Virus record (IMG/VR): IMGVR_UViG_3300009194_000030 | Location: 1 to 34,350 of that record | DNA: 34,350 nt | Direction: 5' to 3' (one strand) | From: a virus | Shown: piece by piece, positions 6,987-13,245 of the stretch | How the letters are laid out: every line of letters begins with the position of its first letter | How positions within the stretch are numbered: position 1 is the first letter of the stretch | Notes under the pieces: generated by a model | What the model was told of the DNA's origin: nothing | What the model saw: only the letters and a program-made list of their open reading frames with translations | The model's database searches: none | Translations under genes and position numbers: made by a program

Positions 6987-8654
6987 ATGCAAATCGAGAT
7001 CAAGAACTACCGCGGTGTGTCCCAGGCCGACCTCGCGCTGTCGCCTATCGCTCTGGTCGCCGGCATCAACGGTGCGGGCAAGTCTTCCATTGCCCAGGCG
7101 GTGGCCGCTGCTGTCACCCAGAACGCAGCGCCGATCGACGGCATTGCCAAGAACGCCGCCGGGCAGCTGCTGCGCGATGGCCAGAAGCGCGGGCGCTGCG
7201 TGGTCGGTGACGACACCGGCAACGCCACAGCCAACTGGCCGGGCGCCAGTGTCAGCACCGAGGGCACGCCGCCCTGGGCCAGCGACATCGCTGCCGGCAT
7301 CACCAGCCTGGTGGCCATGAAGCCGAAGGATGCGTCGGCGCTGCTGATCCGCGCGATGGAGGCCATGCCGACGTTCGAGCAGCTGCAGGCCGCCCTGCCG
7401 AAGGTATCGCCAGAGATGCTGCAGGCGATCTGGGGCGTCATCCAGGCAGATGGCTGGGACGCTGCGCACAAGCGCTCGCAGGAACGCGGTGCCAAGGCCA
7501 AGGGCGCATGGGAGCACGTCACCGGCGAGCGCTACGGGACCACCAAGGGCGCAGAGTGGCAGCCGGCATTCTTCGCCACCCTGGCAGATGACGTCGAGCT
7601 GGAGGACCTCGAGGCCGAGGCCGCCAGCGCCAAGGCCGAACTCGAGAAGGCCATCAGTGGCCAGGGTGCCGCTCAGGCCGAGATCGACCGGCTCAGCGAG
7701 AAGGCCGCCGCCGGCCTGCGTGCCGCCGAGGCCCTGGCGGGTGCCGAGCAGCAGCTGGCCGATCTGCAGGCCACCCAGGACAAGATCGCCCAGGAATTGA
7801 ACGCGCTCCCTCGCCCCGAGAACGGCGAGTCCTACGTCGAGTGCCCGCACTGCAAGGGCCATCTGGTGATCGTGTCGCGCACCGAGGTCCGACCGCCCGC
7901 CACTGGCATCAGCGACGAGGAGAACGCCGCTCGCGTCAAGGCCATCACCGACAAGACCAACGAGTACGAGACCGCCCGCCAGGCCACATCGCAGCTGTCG
8001 CAAGAGATCGGCGTGTTGCGCCGTCAGCAGCAGGAAGGCAGCGCAGCGGCCCAGCAACTCGACGCCATGCCGCGCGGCAGCGTCACCGCCGACGACGTTG
8101 CCGAGGCCAGGGCCTATGCCGAGCGCGCCGACGAGCAGGTCGTGCGTTGCAAGGCCGCGATCAAGGCCGAGGACGATGCCCTCAAGCTGCACGAACAGAT
8201 CATCACCAACATGGGGATTCTCGCCGAGCTGGCGCCCGATGGCCTGCGCCAGCGCGTGCTGGCCGACAAGATGGCCGAGTTCAACGGCATGCTTGAGCGC
8301 CTTTCCGGTGCTGCTGGGTGGCCTGCGGTGAAGCTGGACGGCGAACTGGCGGCCAGCCTTGGTGATCGTCCGTACATCCTGCTGTCGGAGTCAGAGAAGT
8401 TCCGAGTGCGCACTGTGCTGCAGGTGGCGATCGCCGACCTCGACGGCAGCGACTTAGTGATCGTCGACGCCGCGGACATCCTCGACCGCGGCGGGCGTAA
8501 CGGCCTGTTCAAGCTGCTGAACAGCACCGGCATGCGCTCTCTGGTCTGCATGACGATGAACAAGGCCGAGGACGTGCCGAACCTGGCGGGCGCTGGTCTG
8601 GGCGCGTCGTACTGGCTGAATGAATCCGTCCTGGCGCCCATCGGCGCCCAATAA
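6987..8654 (+). CDS. SMC/Rad50-like AAA ATPase
   Basis: This is a 555-residue ATPase with a split nucleotide-binding domain. Walker A GINGAGKS lies at 26-33. A long Ala/Glu-rich coiled coil fills about 195-280 and 305-400, centred on CPHC (286-289), which looks like a Rad50-type zinc hook. The C-terminal part has the signature LSESEKFRV (about 465) and Walker B DLVIVDAADIL (about 488). The residue after the Walker B Asp is Ala rather than the usual catalytic Glu; phage members of this family commonly keep a D-x-x-D arrangement. Placement after exonuclease and RecT genes indicates a role in phage recombination or end processing, comparable to SbcC/Rad50. No SbcD-type nuclease is adjacent. Confidence 0.85.
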   Translation: MQIEIKNYRGVSQADLALSPIALVAGINGAGKSSIAQAVAAAVTQNAAPIDGIAKNAAGQLLRDGQKRGRCVVGDDTGNATANWPGASVSTEGTPPWASDIAAGITSLVAMKPKDASALLIRAMEAMPTFEQLQAALPKVSPEMLQAIWGVIQADGWDAAHKRSQERGAKAKGAWEHVTGERYGTTKGAEWQPAFFATLADDVELEDLEAEAASAKAELEKAISGQGAAQAEIDRLSEKAAAGLRAAEALAGAEQQLADLQATQDKIAQELNALPRPENGESYVECPHCKGHLVIVSRTEVRPPATGISDEENAARVKAITDKTNEYETARQATSQLSQEIGVLRRQQQEGSAAAQQLDAMPRGSVTADDVAEARAYAERADEQVVRCKAAIKAEDDALKLHEQIITNMGILAELAPDGLRQRVLADKMAEFNGMLERLSGAAGWPAVKLDGELAASLGDRPYILLSESEKFRVRTVLQVAIADLDGSDLVIVDAADILDRGGRNGLFKLLNSTGMRSLVCMTMNKAEDVPNLAGAGLGASYWLNESVLAPIGAQ

Positions 8655-8670
8655 CGAGAGGTAACACCCG

Positions 8671-8976
8671 ATGCAAAACTCCATCATGAAATACTTCGAG
8701 TTCGCCCACCTGCCGCCGCACCTGCAGGAAGTCAGCCGCCCGATCGGCGAGTTGGCTCAGCAGATGAACGAAAGCCTGCCGGATAGCCCCGAGAAAAGCG
8801 CAGGCCTGCGCAAGCTGCTCGAGGCCAAGGATTGCTTGGTTCGCGCCGCTTTGGATAAGCCAGCGCAGATCGAGCAAGTTAAGGAGGAGCGTGATTGCCC
8901 GCACGCAGCACCGTTCCGCTACTGCCCGAATTGCGTGGCTGACCCGTGCCCTGTCGGGCTCGACAAGAAGAACTAA
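8671..8976 (+). CDS. Small helical protein with C-terminal Cys motif; possible Acb2-like protein
   Basis: This 101-residue protein has two parts. Residues 6-60 ([17 protein letters not shown], then [20 protein letters not shown]) predict a helical hairpin that recurs in many phage small proteins. Residues 75-95 hold four Cys (DCPH, YCPNC, DPCP) and may bind zinc. The hairpin is loosely similar in layout to Acb2/Vs.4, the cyclic-dinucleotide sponge that blocks CBASS, but I cannot confirm homology by eye. The gene lies between recombination genes and an HTH gene, a normal place for accessory counter-defence genes. GAGG lies eight bases upstream of the ATG. The leader resembles that of the gene at 11782. 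Confidence 0.75.
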   Translation: MQNSIMKYFEFAHLPPHLQEVSRPIGELAQQMNESLPDSPEKSAGLRKLLEAKDCLVRAALDKPAQIEQVKEERDCPHAAPFRYCPNCVADPCPVGLDKKN

Positions 8977-8983
8977 CCACCCA

Positions 8984-9003
8984 GGCCGGCAAGGACGCCG
9001 GCC
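8984..9003 (+). other. Intergenic GC hairpin after the 8671 gene
   Basis: GGCCGGC and GCCGGCC form a perfect 7-bp stem with loop AAGGAC. There is no T-run. It lies between the stop at 8976 and the GTG at 9022, and belongs to the series of short hairpins found in several gaps of this operon. Confidence 0.4.
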
Positions 9004-9021
9004 GCAACCCCGCGAGCTATC

Positions 9022-9246
9022 GTGACACCGTCGAACGACAACAATCCGTACCTGACCCCCGAGGAACTGTCGGCCCGCTACCACGGCCGCATCGCCATCC
9101 GCACGCTCGCCAACTGGCGCTGCACCGGCAACGGCCCGAAGTTCACCAAGATCGGAGGCCGGATACTTTACTTGATGAGCGAGGTGCTGGCCTGGGAGAA
9201 AGCCAGGACAGTGGAAAGCACCAGCAACTACGGCAGACGCTGCTGA
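9022..9246 (+). CDS. AlpA/excisionase-like helix-turn-helix protein
   Basis: This 74-residue protein contains YLTPEELSARYHGRIAIRTLANWR followed by PKFTKIGGRILYLMSEVLAWE. This is the standard pattern of small MerR-like helix-turn-helix proteins (AlpA, excisionase, HTH_17), with a first helix, a turn, a recognition helix ending in W-R, and a beta-wing (KIGGRILY). Such proteins act as excisionases or DNA-binding adaptors; with no integrase visible, a regulatory role is equally possible. The start is GTG with only a weak ribosome site. It is followed after nine bases by the HNH endonuclease gene. Confidence 0.75.
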   Translation: MTPSNDNNPYLTPEELSARYHGRIAIRTLANWRCTGNGPKFTKIGGRILYLMSEVLAWEKARTVESTSNYGRRC

Positions 9247-9255
9247 CGGTAACTT

Positions 9256-9846
9256 ATGACCGAACTGAAAACCTGCTCTGCGTGCGGCCTGTCAAAGCCG
9301 CTCGCGGACTACCACAAGGACAAGACCAAGAGGCTCGGTGTCAGCTCGTCCTGCAAGCCATGTGCGAAGGCCCGTTCGTCTGCATGGTACAAGGACAACA
9401 CCGAGCGCGCCCTGGCATCAAGTAAGGAACGGTACCCGGCTGTTCGTGATCGGCGTCTCGAAAGCATGCGGGAATGGCGGGAGCGTAACCCTAAACGAAA
9501 GCAGCAAATCGACAGGCTGTGGCGTGCAAGCAACCCGGACAGGAAGCGCAAGAACTGGCGCGAATGGAAGGCGAACAACCCACAGAAGTCCGCGCAGGAA
9601 TCATCGCTCAGGCGTGCGAGCAAACGCATGGCTACGCCTGGATGGGCTGACCACAATGCCATCAAGGCTCTGTTCGCCGAAGCCGCGCGCCTCACGAAGG
9701 TGACCGGCATCAAGCATCAGGTCGACCACATCGTGCCACTCAAGTCCGAATTGGTCTGCGGGCTGCACTGCGAGTCCAACATGCAGATCCTGACCCAGGT
9801 CGAGAACCTGAAAAAATCCAACCGCTACTGGCCGGACATGCCATGA
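9256..9846 (+). CDS. HNH endonuclease, homing-type
   Basis: This 196-residue protein has an N-terminal zinc-binding module (CSACGLSKPLADYHKD, then CKPCAKA), a central basic region of repeated W-R-x-x-N-P-like units, and a C-terminal HNH core VDHIVPLKSELVCGLHCESN (Asp157-His158) followed by MQILTQVENLKKSNRYW. This layout is typical of free-standing phage HNH endonucleases that cut double-stranded DNA and often spread as homing elements. The base composition in 9256-9620 is visibly more AA/AG-rich than neighbouring genes, consistent with recent arrival. The stop overlaps the next ATG by four bases, so if it inserted, it has been fitted to the operon. It may also serve in packaging or recombination. 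Confidence 0.85.
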   Translation: MTELKTCSACGLSKPLADYHKDKTKRLGVSSSCKPCAKARSSAWYKDNTERALASSKERYPAVRDRRLESMREWRERNPKRKQQIDRLWRASNPDRKRKNWREWKANNPQKSAQESSLRRASKRMATPGWADHNAIKALFAEAARLTKVTGIKHQVDHIVPLKSELVCGLHCESNMQILTQVENLKKSNRYWPDMP

Positions 9847-10094
9847 AGAATTCCGACAAGCGCCCTCGCCACTATGCCGTGGACCTCGTCGACGCCTGGG
9901 TGCGCGGCGAGGACCCGGCGCCGATCCTGGCCAGGATGCCCGCGAACTTCCGCGACCTGGCCAGGGCACACGCTCGCATCTTCTGCGAGCAGATCCAGTT
10001 CCACCGCCGTGCGGGTACTGACCTCGACACCATCAAGGGCGAGCAGCTGGCCGCCTGGGTGCGGGCGTACCGCAATCGAATGGCGTTGAAATAG
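9843..10094 (+). CDS. Unknown small phage protein
   Basis: This 83-residue basic protein has YAVDLVDAWVRGEDPAPIL near the N-terminus and a predominantly helical remainder ending in AWVRAYRNRMALK. No motif is recognised. Its ATG overlaps the HNH stop (ATGA), so it is translated with that gene. The gene ends exactly where the operator-like repeat array at 10095 begins, marking the end of a transcription segment. Confidence 0.7.
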   Translation: MKNSDKRPRHYAVDLVDAWVRGEDPAPILARMPANFRDLARAHARIFCEQIQFHRRAGTDLDTIKGEQLAAWVRAYRNRMALK

Positions 10095-10132
10095 TTGCGT
10101 TGCGCGAATACTTGCGCAATACTTCGCGCAAC
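10095..10132. promoter_or_regulatory. Operator-like array with three GCGC cores at 12-base spacing
   Basis: TTGCG at 10095, 10100 and 10112, plus TCGCG at 10124, give GCGC cores at 10102, 10114 and 10126, spaced exactly 12 bases. The 10112-10131 part is identical to the minus strand of 2039-2058. A candidate promoter TTGCGC (10112) with GTTAAT (10134), spacer 16, overlaps it. It lies 23 bases before the next ATG and probably drives or silences the downstream genes. Confidence 0.65.
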
Positions 10133-10154
10133 AGTTAATGACGCAGGGACGACT

Positions 10155-10301
10155 ATGCGACCTCTCGACTTACTGCTGATCGCGTTGTGTTCGCTCAGCA
10201 TCGGCATGCAGGCAGCCGACAAATTCCAGGCCCGCACCTGCAGGCCCGCACCAAGGCCACCAATCGTGCGCCCGAGCGGCCCGAACCGGTGGGTGTTCTG
10301 A
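10155..10301 (+). CDS. 48-residue peptide with signal or membrane helix
   Basis: This short gene starts at ATG 10155 with AGGGA six bases upstream. Residues 1-20 (MRPLDLLLIALCSLSIGMQA) form a hydrophobic helix with a small-residue end like a signal peptide. The remaining 28 residues are basic and Pro-rich. It could be secreted to the periplasm or anchored in the inner membrane. It is the first gene downstream of the 10.1-kb operator array, so it is probably subject to that control. Function is unknown; small phage membrane peptides can act in superinfection exclusion or host takeover, but nothing here proves that. Confidence 0.6.
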   Translation: MRPLDLLLIALCSLSIGMQAADKFQARTCRPAPRPPIVRPSGPNRWVF

Positions 10302-10341
10302 TCAACGAGACGACCCGGCGCGACCGGGCAAGGAAAGGAAG

Positions 10342-10764
10342 GTGGACGTTAAACGCTTAAAAGTGCTGTGGCCAGTTGGTCCACACGGATATGGCAATGA
10401 AGACGTTGTCTTGGCCAAGGAATTCGACCGCGTCACCGCCGAGCGCGATCAACTGCACGTTCGCCTCACCGATATCGAGCAGAAGGCCGACGACCTGCTA
10501 ACCCAGCTCAACCTGTCGACCGAGCGCGTGCGAGACCTCACAGAGTCGAATGGCGCCCTGCGTGTGCGCATCGCCAATCTGGAGCAGGCTCTGGCCGGCA
10601 TGCTCCATGAGTTCGACGACGGCGTTAACGGTGGTCGTGCCGAGCGCGTGCCGGCGCTGGAATTCGGGCGCACGCTGGTGAAGGCCGCCGATTATGCGCC
10701 TCGCCCCGTCATCTTCGAGGAGCCTGACAACTACCCAGAGCCAGCGGTCGAGGTGCAGCCATGA
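10342..10764 (+). CDS. Coiled-coil phage protein of unknown function
   Basis: This is a 140-residue protein starting at GTG 10342 with AAGGA six bases upstream. Residues 25-95 form a continuous coiled coil (EFDRVTAERDQLHVRL and heptads beyond), followed by an acidic Pro-rich tail. No enzymatic motif is present. A hairpin (CCCGG/CCGGG, 10314-10328) lies in the gap before it. The stop overlaps the next gene's ATG by four bases, so the two products, both with coiled coils, are made together and might interact. Confidence 0.72.
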   Translation: MDVKRLKVLWPVGPHGYGNEDVVLAKEFDRVTAERDQLHVRLTDIEQKADDLLTQLNLSTERVRDLTESNGALRVRIANLEQALAGMLHEFDDGVNGGRAERVPALEFGRTLVKAADYAPRPVIFEEPDNYPEPAVEVQP

Positions 10765-11594
10765 GCCGGTTCACCTTCTGCAACTGCCCGGCAGGATTCA
10801 GCGCAGAACCTGAGCGTCACGCGCCTGATTGCCCTGGCCGCTTTGGCGCCGGCAAAGCACGCACCCCAGTTCCGGTTACGATCAAGCCAGCCGAGCAGCA
10901 CCAGGGCGATCCGGTGGCGCCAGTGATCAATGCCGAACAGGTATTGGGGGCTTATCAATTCGCATCATTTGGGCCTGCCAATCATCTGCGCGGAACAACC
11001 AACTGGTGCGCAGCCTTTGCGCAAGAGCTGAATCACCGAATCGGGGCGGACACGGCCGAGGTCGAACGGATCGGCAAAGAGCTTCGCGAGGTGCGTGAGG
11101 AGCGTGACGACCTGCGCCGCAGGGTGGATGATTTCCAGTCTCGCAGCCACGGAATCAAGAACCTGTCAGTGATCGAGCAGCTGAACGACAAGCTGGCCGA
11201 GCGGGATGCGCTGCTGGCCCGCACATTGCCATACCTCAGCAACACGCCAGACCTTGTGCAGCACGGTGCCGAAGATCTGGCAGAGGAAATTCGCAACGTT
11301 TCGGCTGGCCGGCCGTGTTACGGCCCCAACGAATGGGGAACCGAGTGCGGCAAGTGCAGCAAGTGCAAGCCAGCCAGCGCAGAGCCTAGCGCGCCGGTTG
11401 AGATCGATGAGCGGGCGGCGTTTGAGGCGTGGTATGCAGACTGGTTTAACGACCTGTACAAGCCAACCAAGCCTCTTACCGCTGAATCCATGAAGCAATC
11501 CCGCAAGGGCAATGACTACGGCGCTGGCTCTCTTGGAAAGAATGGCAAGTGGGCAGGCTGGCAAGCCCGCTCCTCCCTGGAGCGCAAGCCATGA
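10761..11594 (+). CDS. Unknown protein with Cys motifs and central coiled coil
   Basis: This 277-residue protein starts with a Cys cluster (FCNCPAGF, then APDCPGRFG). Residues 95-150 are a coiled coil (VERIGKELREVREERDDLRRRV). A second Cys cluster follows near 200-215 (CGKCSKCK). The C-terminus has ERAAFEAWYADWFN followed by GKNGKWAGWQARSSL, a terminal motif seen in many phage proteins of unknown function. Both Cys clusters could bind zinc. The modular look suggests a patchwork protein assembled from common phage segments. It overlaps both neighbours by four bases. Confidence 0.72.
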   Translation: MSRFTFCNCPAGFSAEPERHAPDCPGRFGAGKARTPVPVTIKPAEQHQGDPVAPVINAEQVLGAYQFASFGPANHLRGTTNWCAAFAQELNHRIGADTAEVERIGKELREVREERDDLRRRVDDFQSRSHGIKNLSVIEQLNDKLAERDALLARTLPYLSNTPDLVQHGAEDLAEEIRNVSAGRPCYGPNEWGTECGKCSKCKPASAEPSAPVEIDERAAFEAWYADWFNDLYKPTKPLTAESMKQSRKGNDYGAGSLGKNGKWAGWQARSSLERKP

Positions 11595-11740
11595 CGGCCG
11601 AGAAGCCGGCGTGCCACCCGCGCAAGCGGTTCAATAACCTGTTCGGCGCCCATGCTGCCGCCGATGCGATATGGCGCCGGCAGAAAGTCCAGCGCATCCC
11701 CAAGCGCTGCACCGAGTGCGGCGGGTATCACCTGAATTAA
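11591..11740 (+). CDS. 49-residue basic protein with C-x-x-C motif
   Basis: The ATG at 11591 overlaps the previous stop (ATGA), which favours this start over an in-frame ATG at 11549. The product is strongly basic (CHPRKRFNNLFGAH, IWRRQKVQR) and ends in RCTECGGYHLN, a half zinc-finger typical of tiny phage proteins. It may bind nucleic acid. No function is known. Confidence 0.65.
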   Translation: MTAEKPACHPRKRFNNLFGAHAAADAIWRRQKVQRIPKRCTECGGYHLN

Positions 11741-11781
11741 CTACCGGGCCAAGCCCCAATAACGAAGAAGGAAAACACCCG

Positions 11782-12405
11782 ATGACCAGAATCAGTAAAG
11801 CCCTGATCGAGGGCATGCAGAACAAAGCCGTAGAGAAGGCTGGCATCAACAAGGCAAAGGCCGATCTGGCTGCGCGTGACGAAGCTCTCACCGAGGCCAT
11901 GCGCATCGCGGCCATGGGCGGGGAGGATAACTACGCTCGCCTCATGCTGCTCGACGCGAAGCACAAGAAGTTGTTCGCCGAGGCCGGCAGCTATGCCGAG
12001 TCGGATCGCAAGCACCTGATCGTTCGCAAAACCTCACTTCGAGTGAACCTGGCAGGCATCACCCTGCGCCGTTACTTCCACGATTCCAACGGTGACCATG
12101 AGGCCCGATTCTCTCCTGATGGACAGTTCGTGTTCGAGCAGGGCCACCCAGTTGTCGCGGAGTTCTACGCAATCGAGGACGAGAAGAAGGCCTTGGACGA
12201 CAGGAGGAAGTTGATACGCGCCCAAGTGGCTGCAGCTGTATCGAAGGTCAACACCGTTAAGCGCCTGCTGGAAGTTTGGCCGGAGGCCGCCGAGCTGATC
12301 CCTGAGACCTCCGAGGCCGCGGTGGTGAACTTCCCGGCGATCCGCACCGAGGACCTCAATAAACTGATCGGCCTGCCTTCCGAAGCGCCAGCGCCGACTC
12401 ACTAA
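11782..12405 (+). CDS. Putative Nmad5-family (nucleotide modification associated) protein
   Basis: ATG 11782 is chosen for its AAGGA ribosome site; an ATG at 11671 would add an unlikely Pro-rich extension. The 207-residue product opens with MTRISKALIEGMQNKAVEKA and closes with a helical segment containing NTVKRLLEVWPEAAELIPE. Both ends match my recollection of the Nmad5 family, proposed from genome context to act with phage DNA base modification. The middle holds a short beta-rich region (LRVNLAGITLRRYFHD). No catalytic residues are obvious, and the biochemical activity of the family is unknown. Assignment is from pattern memory. Confidence 0.65.
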   Translation: MTRISKALIEGMQNKAVEKAGINKAKADLAARDEALTEAMRIAAMGGEDNYARLMLLDAKHKKLFAEAGSYAESDRKHLIVRKTSLRVNLAGITLRRYFHDSNGDHEARFSPDGQFVFEQGHPVVAEFYAIEDEKKALDDRRKLIRAQVAAAVSKVNTVKRLLEVWPEAAELIPETSEAAVVNFPAIRTEDLNKLIGLPSEAPAPTH

Positions 12406-12433
12406 TCCCAAAACGACAACCATGGAGACAACC

Positions 12434-13066
12434 ATGTTCAATGACCTAGAAACCCTGGGCGACTTCCCGCGCATCCACGCCGCCGAGACCGTAGGCGTCG
12501 ACCTGCTGGGCGCCCTGCTCGACGAGATCAAGGCCCTGCCGAAGGTCTGGCCGATGATGTCAAAGGACGAGCAGAACGAAGTAATCGACCGCCTGCGCGA
12601 ACGCGTGAAGACCAACGTGCAGCAGGCCGTGGCCCTGATCGCCGCAGAGGACCGCGTGACCGTCGTGGCCACCCTGGAGCAGGTCACGTTTAAGGGCGCC
12701 ATCAAGGCCACGCTCGGCCTGTCGAAATCCAACATCCACCGCCTCGACCTGGCCGACAACGTCGGTGAGCAGGTGCTGGTGTGCATCATGCCGTCCGAGC
12801 AGTTCGCCGCCGGCATGGATGACGTCGAGGGCGAGGAGGACCAGCGCGCGCTGTCCGACGACGAGGACTTCGACCCCGAGGATGATCCGCTGTACGCCCA
12901 TGGCGTGCGCTACCTGCGCGCCGGCGCCTGCAGCCCGACCATCAGCGGCATCCAGCGTCAGCTCAAGATCGGATACAACCGGGCTGCCCGCATGGTCGAG
13001 CGCATGGAGGCCGAGGGCGTGCTCACCGCGGCCAACAGCAACGGCCACCGCGAGGTGATTCAGTAA
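12434..13066 (+). CDS. Phage protein with C-terminal FtsK gamma (winged-helix) domain
   Basis: ATG 12434 is preferred over ATG 12422 because GGAGA lies six bases before it. The 210-residue protein ends in a clear FtsK gamma domain (about 150-205): DPLYAHGVRYLRAGACSPTI then IGYNRAARMVERMEAEGVL and NGHREVI. In FtsK this winged helix reads KOPS sequences and activates XerD. The motor domain is absent. The N-terminal 120 residues are an unrelated helical/beta part (NEVIDRLRERVKTNVQQAV; LADNVGEQVLVCIM), followed by an acidic linker. A role in binding host KOPS or phage sites, or in interfering with chromosome dimer resolution, is inferred. Confidence 0.85.
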   Translation: MFNDLETLGDFPRIHAAETVGVDLLGALLDEIKALPKVWPMMSKDEQNEVIDRLRERVKTNVQQAVALIAAEDRVTVVATLEQVTFKGAIKATLGLSKSNIHRLDLADNVGEQVLVCIMPSEQFAAGMDDVEGEEDQRALSDDEDFDPEDDPLYAHGVRYLRAGACSPTISGIQRQLKIGYNRAARMVERMEAEGVLTAANSNGHREVIQ

Positions 13067-13245
13067 TGAACAGGCCTGTCGCCGGGCGCACCACGGTGCG
13101 TCACCGCCCGACAGGCCGCACGTTCGTGGTCGACACCGTGTCGGCCACGACTGCGTCCTTGTCCGGCATCATGGGAGGCCGCCGCCTGGTGCGCCTCGAG
13201 GACCTGCAAAACGCCGACGTATGGGAGGTTGTGACTCATGGCTGA
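13066..13245 (+). CDS. 59-residue unknown protein coupled to FtsK-gamma gene
   Basis: This short ORF runs ATG 13066 to TGA 13245. It shares one base with the upstream stop (TAATG) and overlaps the next gene by eight bases, leaving no unexplained gap. The product is small and beta-rich (RTTVRHRPTGRTFVVDTV; GGRRLVRLEDLQNADVWEVV), like a small SH3-like or Tudor-like barrel. It has no recognised family. Its packing between coupled genes is the main reason to accept it. Confidence 0.68.
   Translation: MNRPVAGRTTVRHRPTGRTFVVDTVSATTASLSGIMGGRRLVRLEDLQNADVWEVVTHG

Noticed and set aside
5817-8192. 791-codon minus-strand ORF opposite RecT and the SMC-like gene
   Set aside because: It is antisense to two well-supported genes, has no ribosome site in context, and its product is low-complexity Leu/Gly/Arg-rich.
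10761-11594. Possible zinc-dependent enzyme from the two Cys clusters
   Set aside because: No catalytic pattern accompanies the Cys residues, and the rest is coiled coil and linker.
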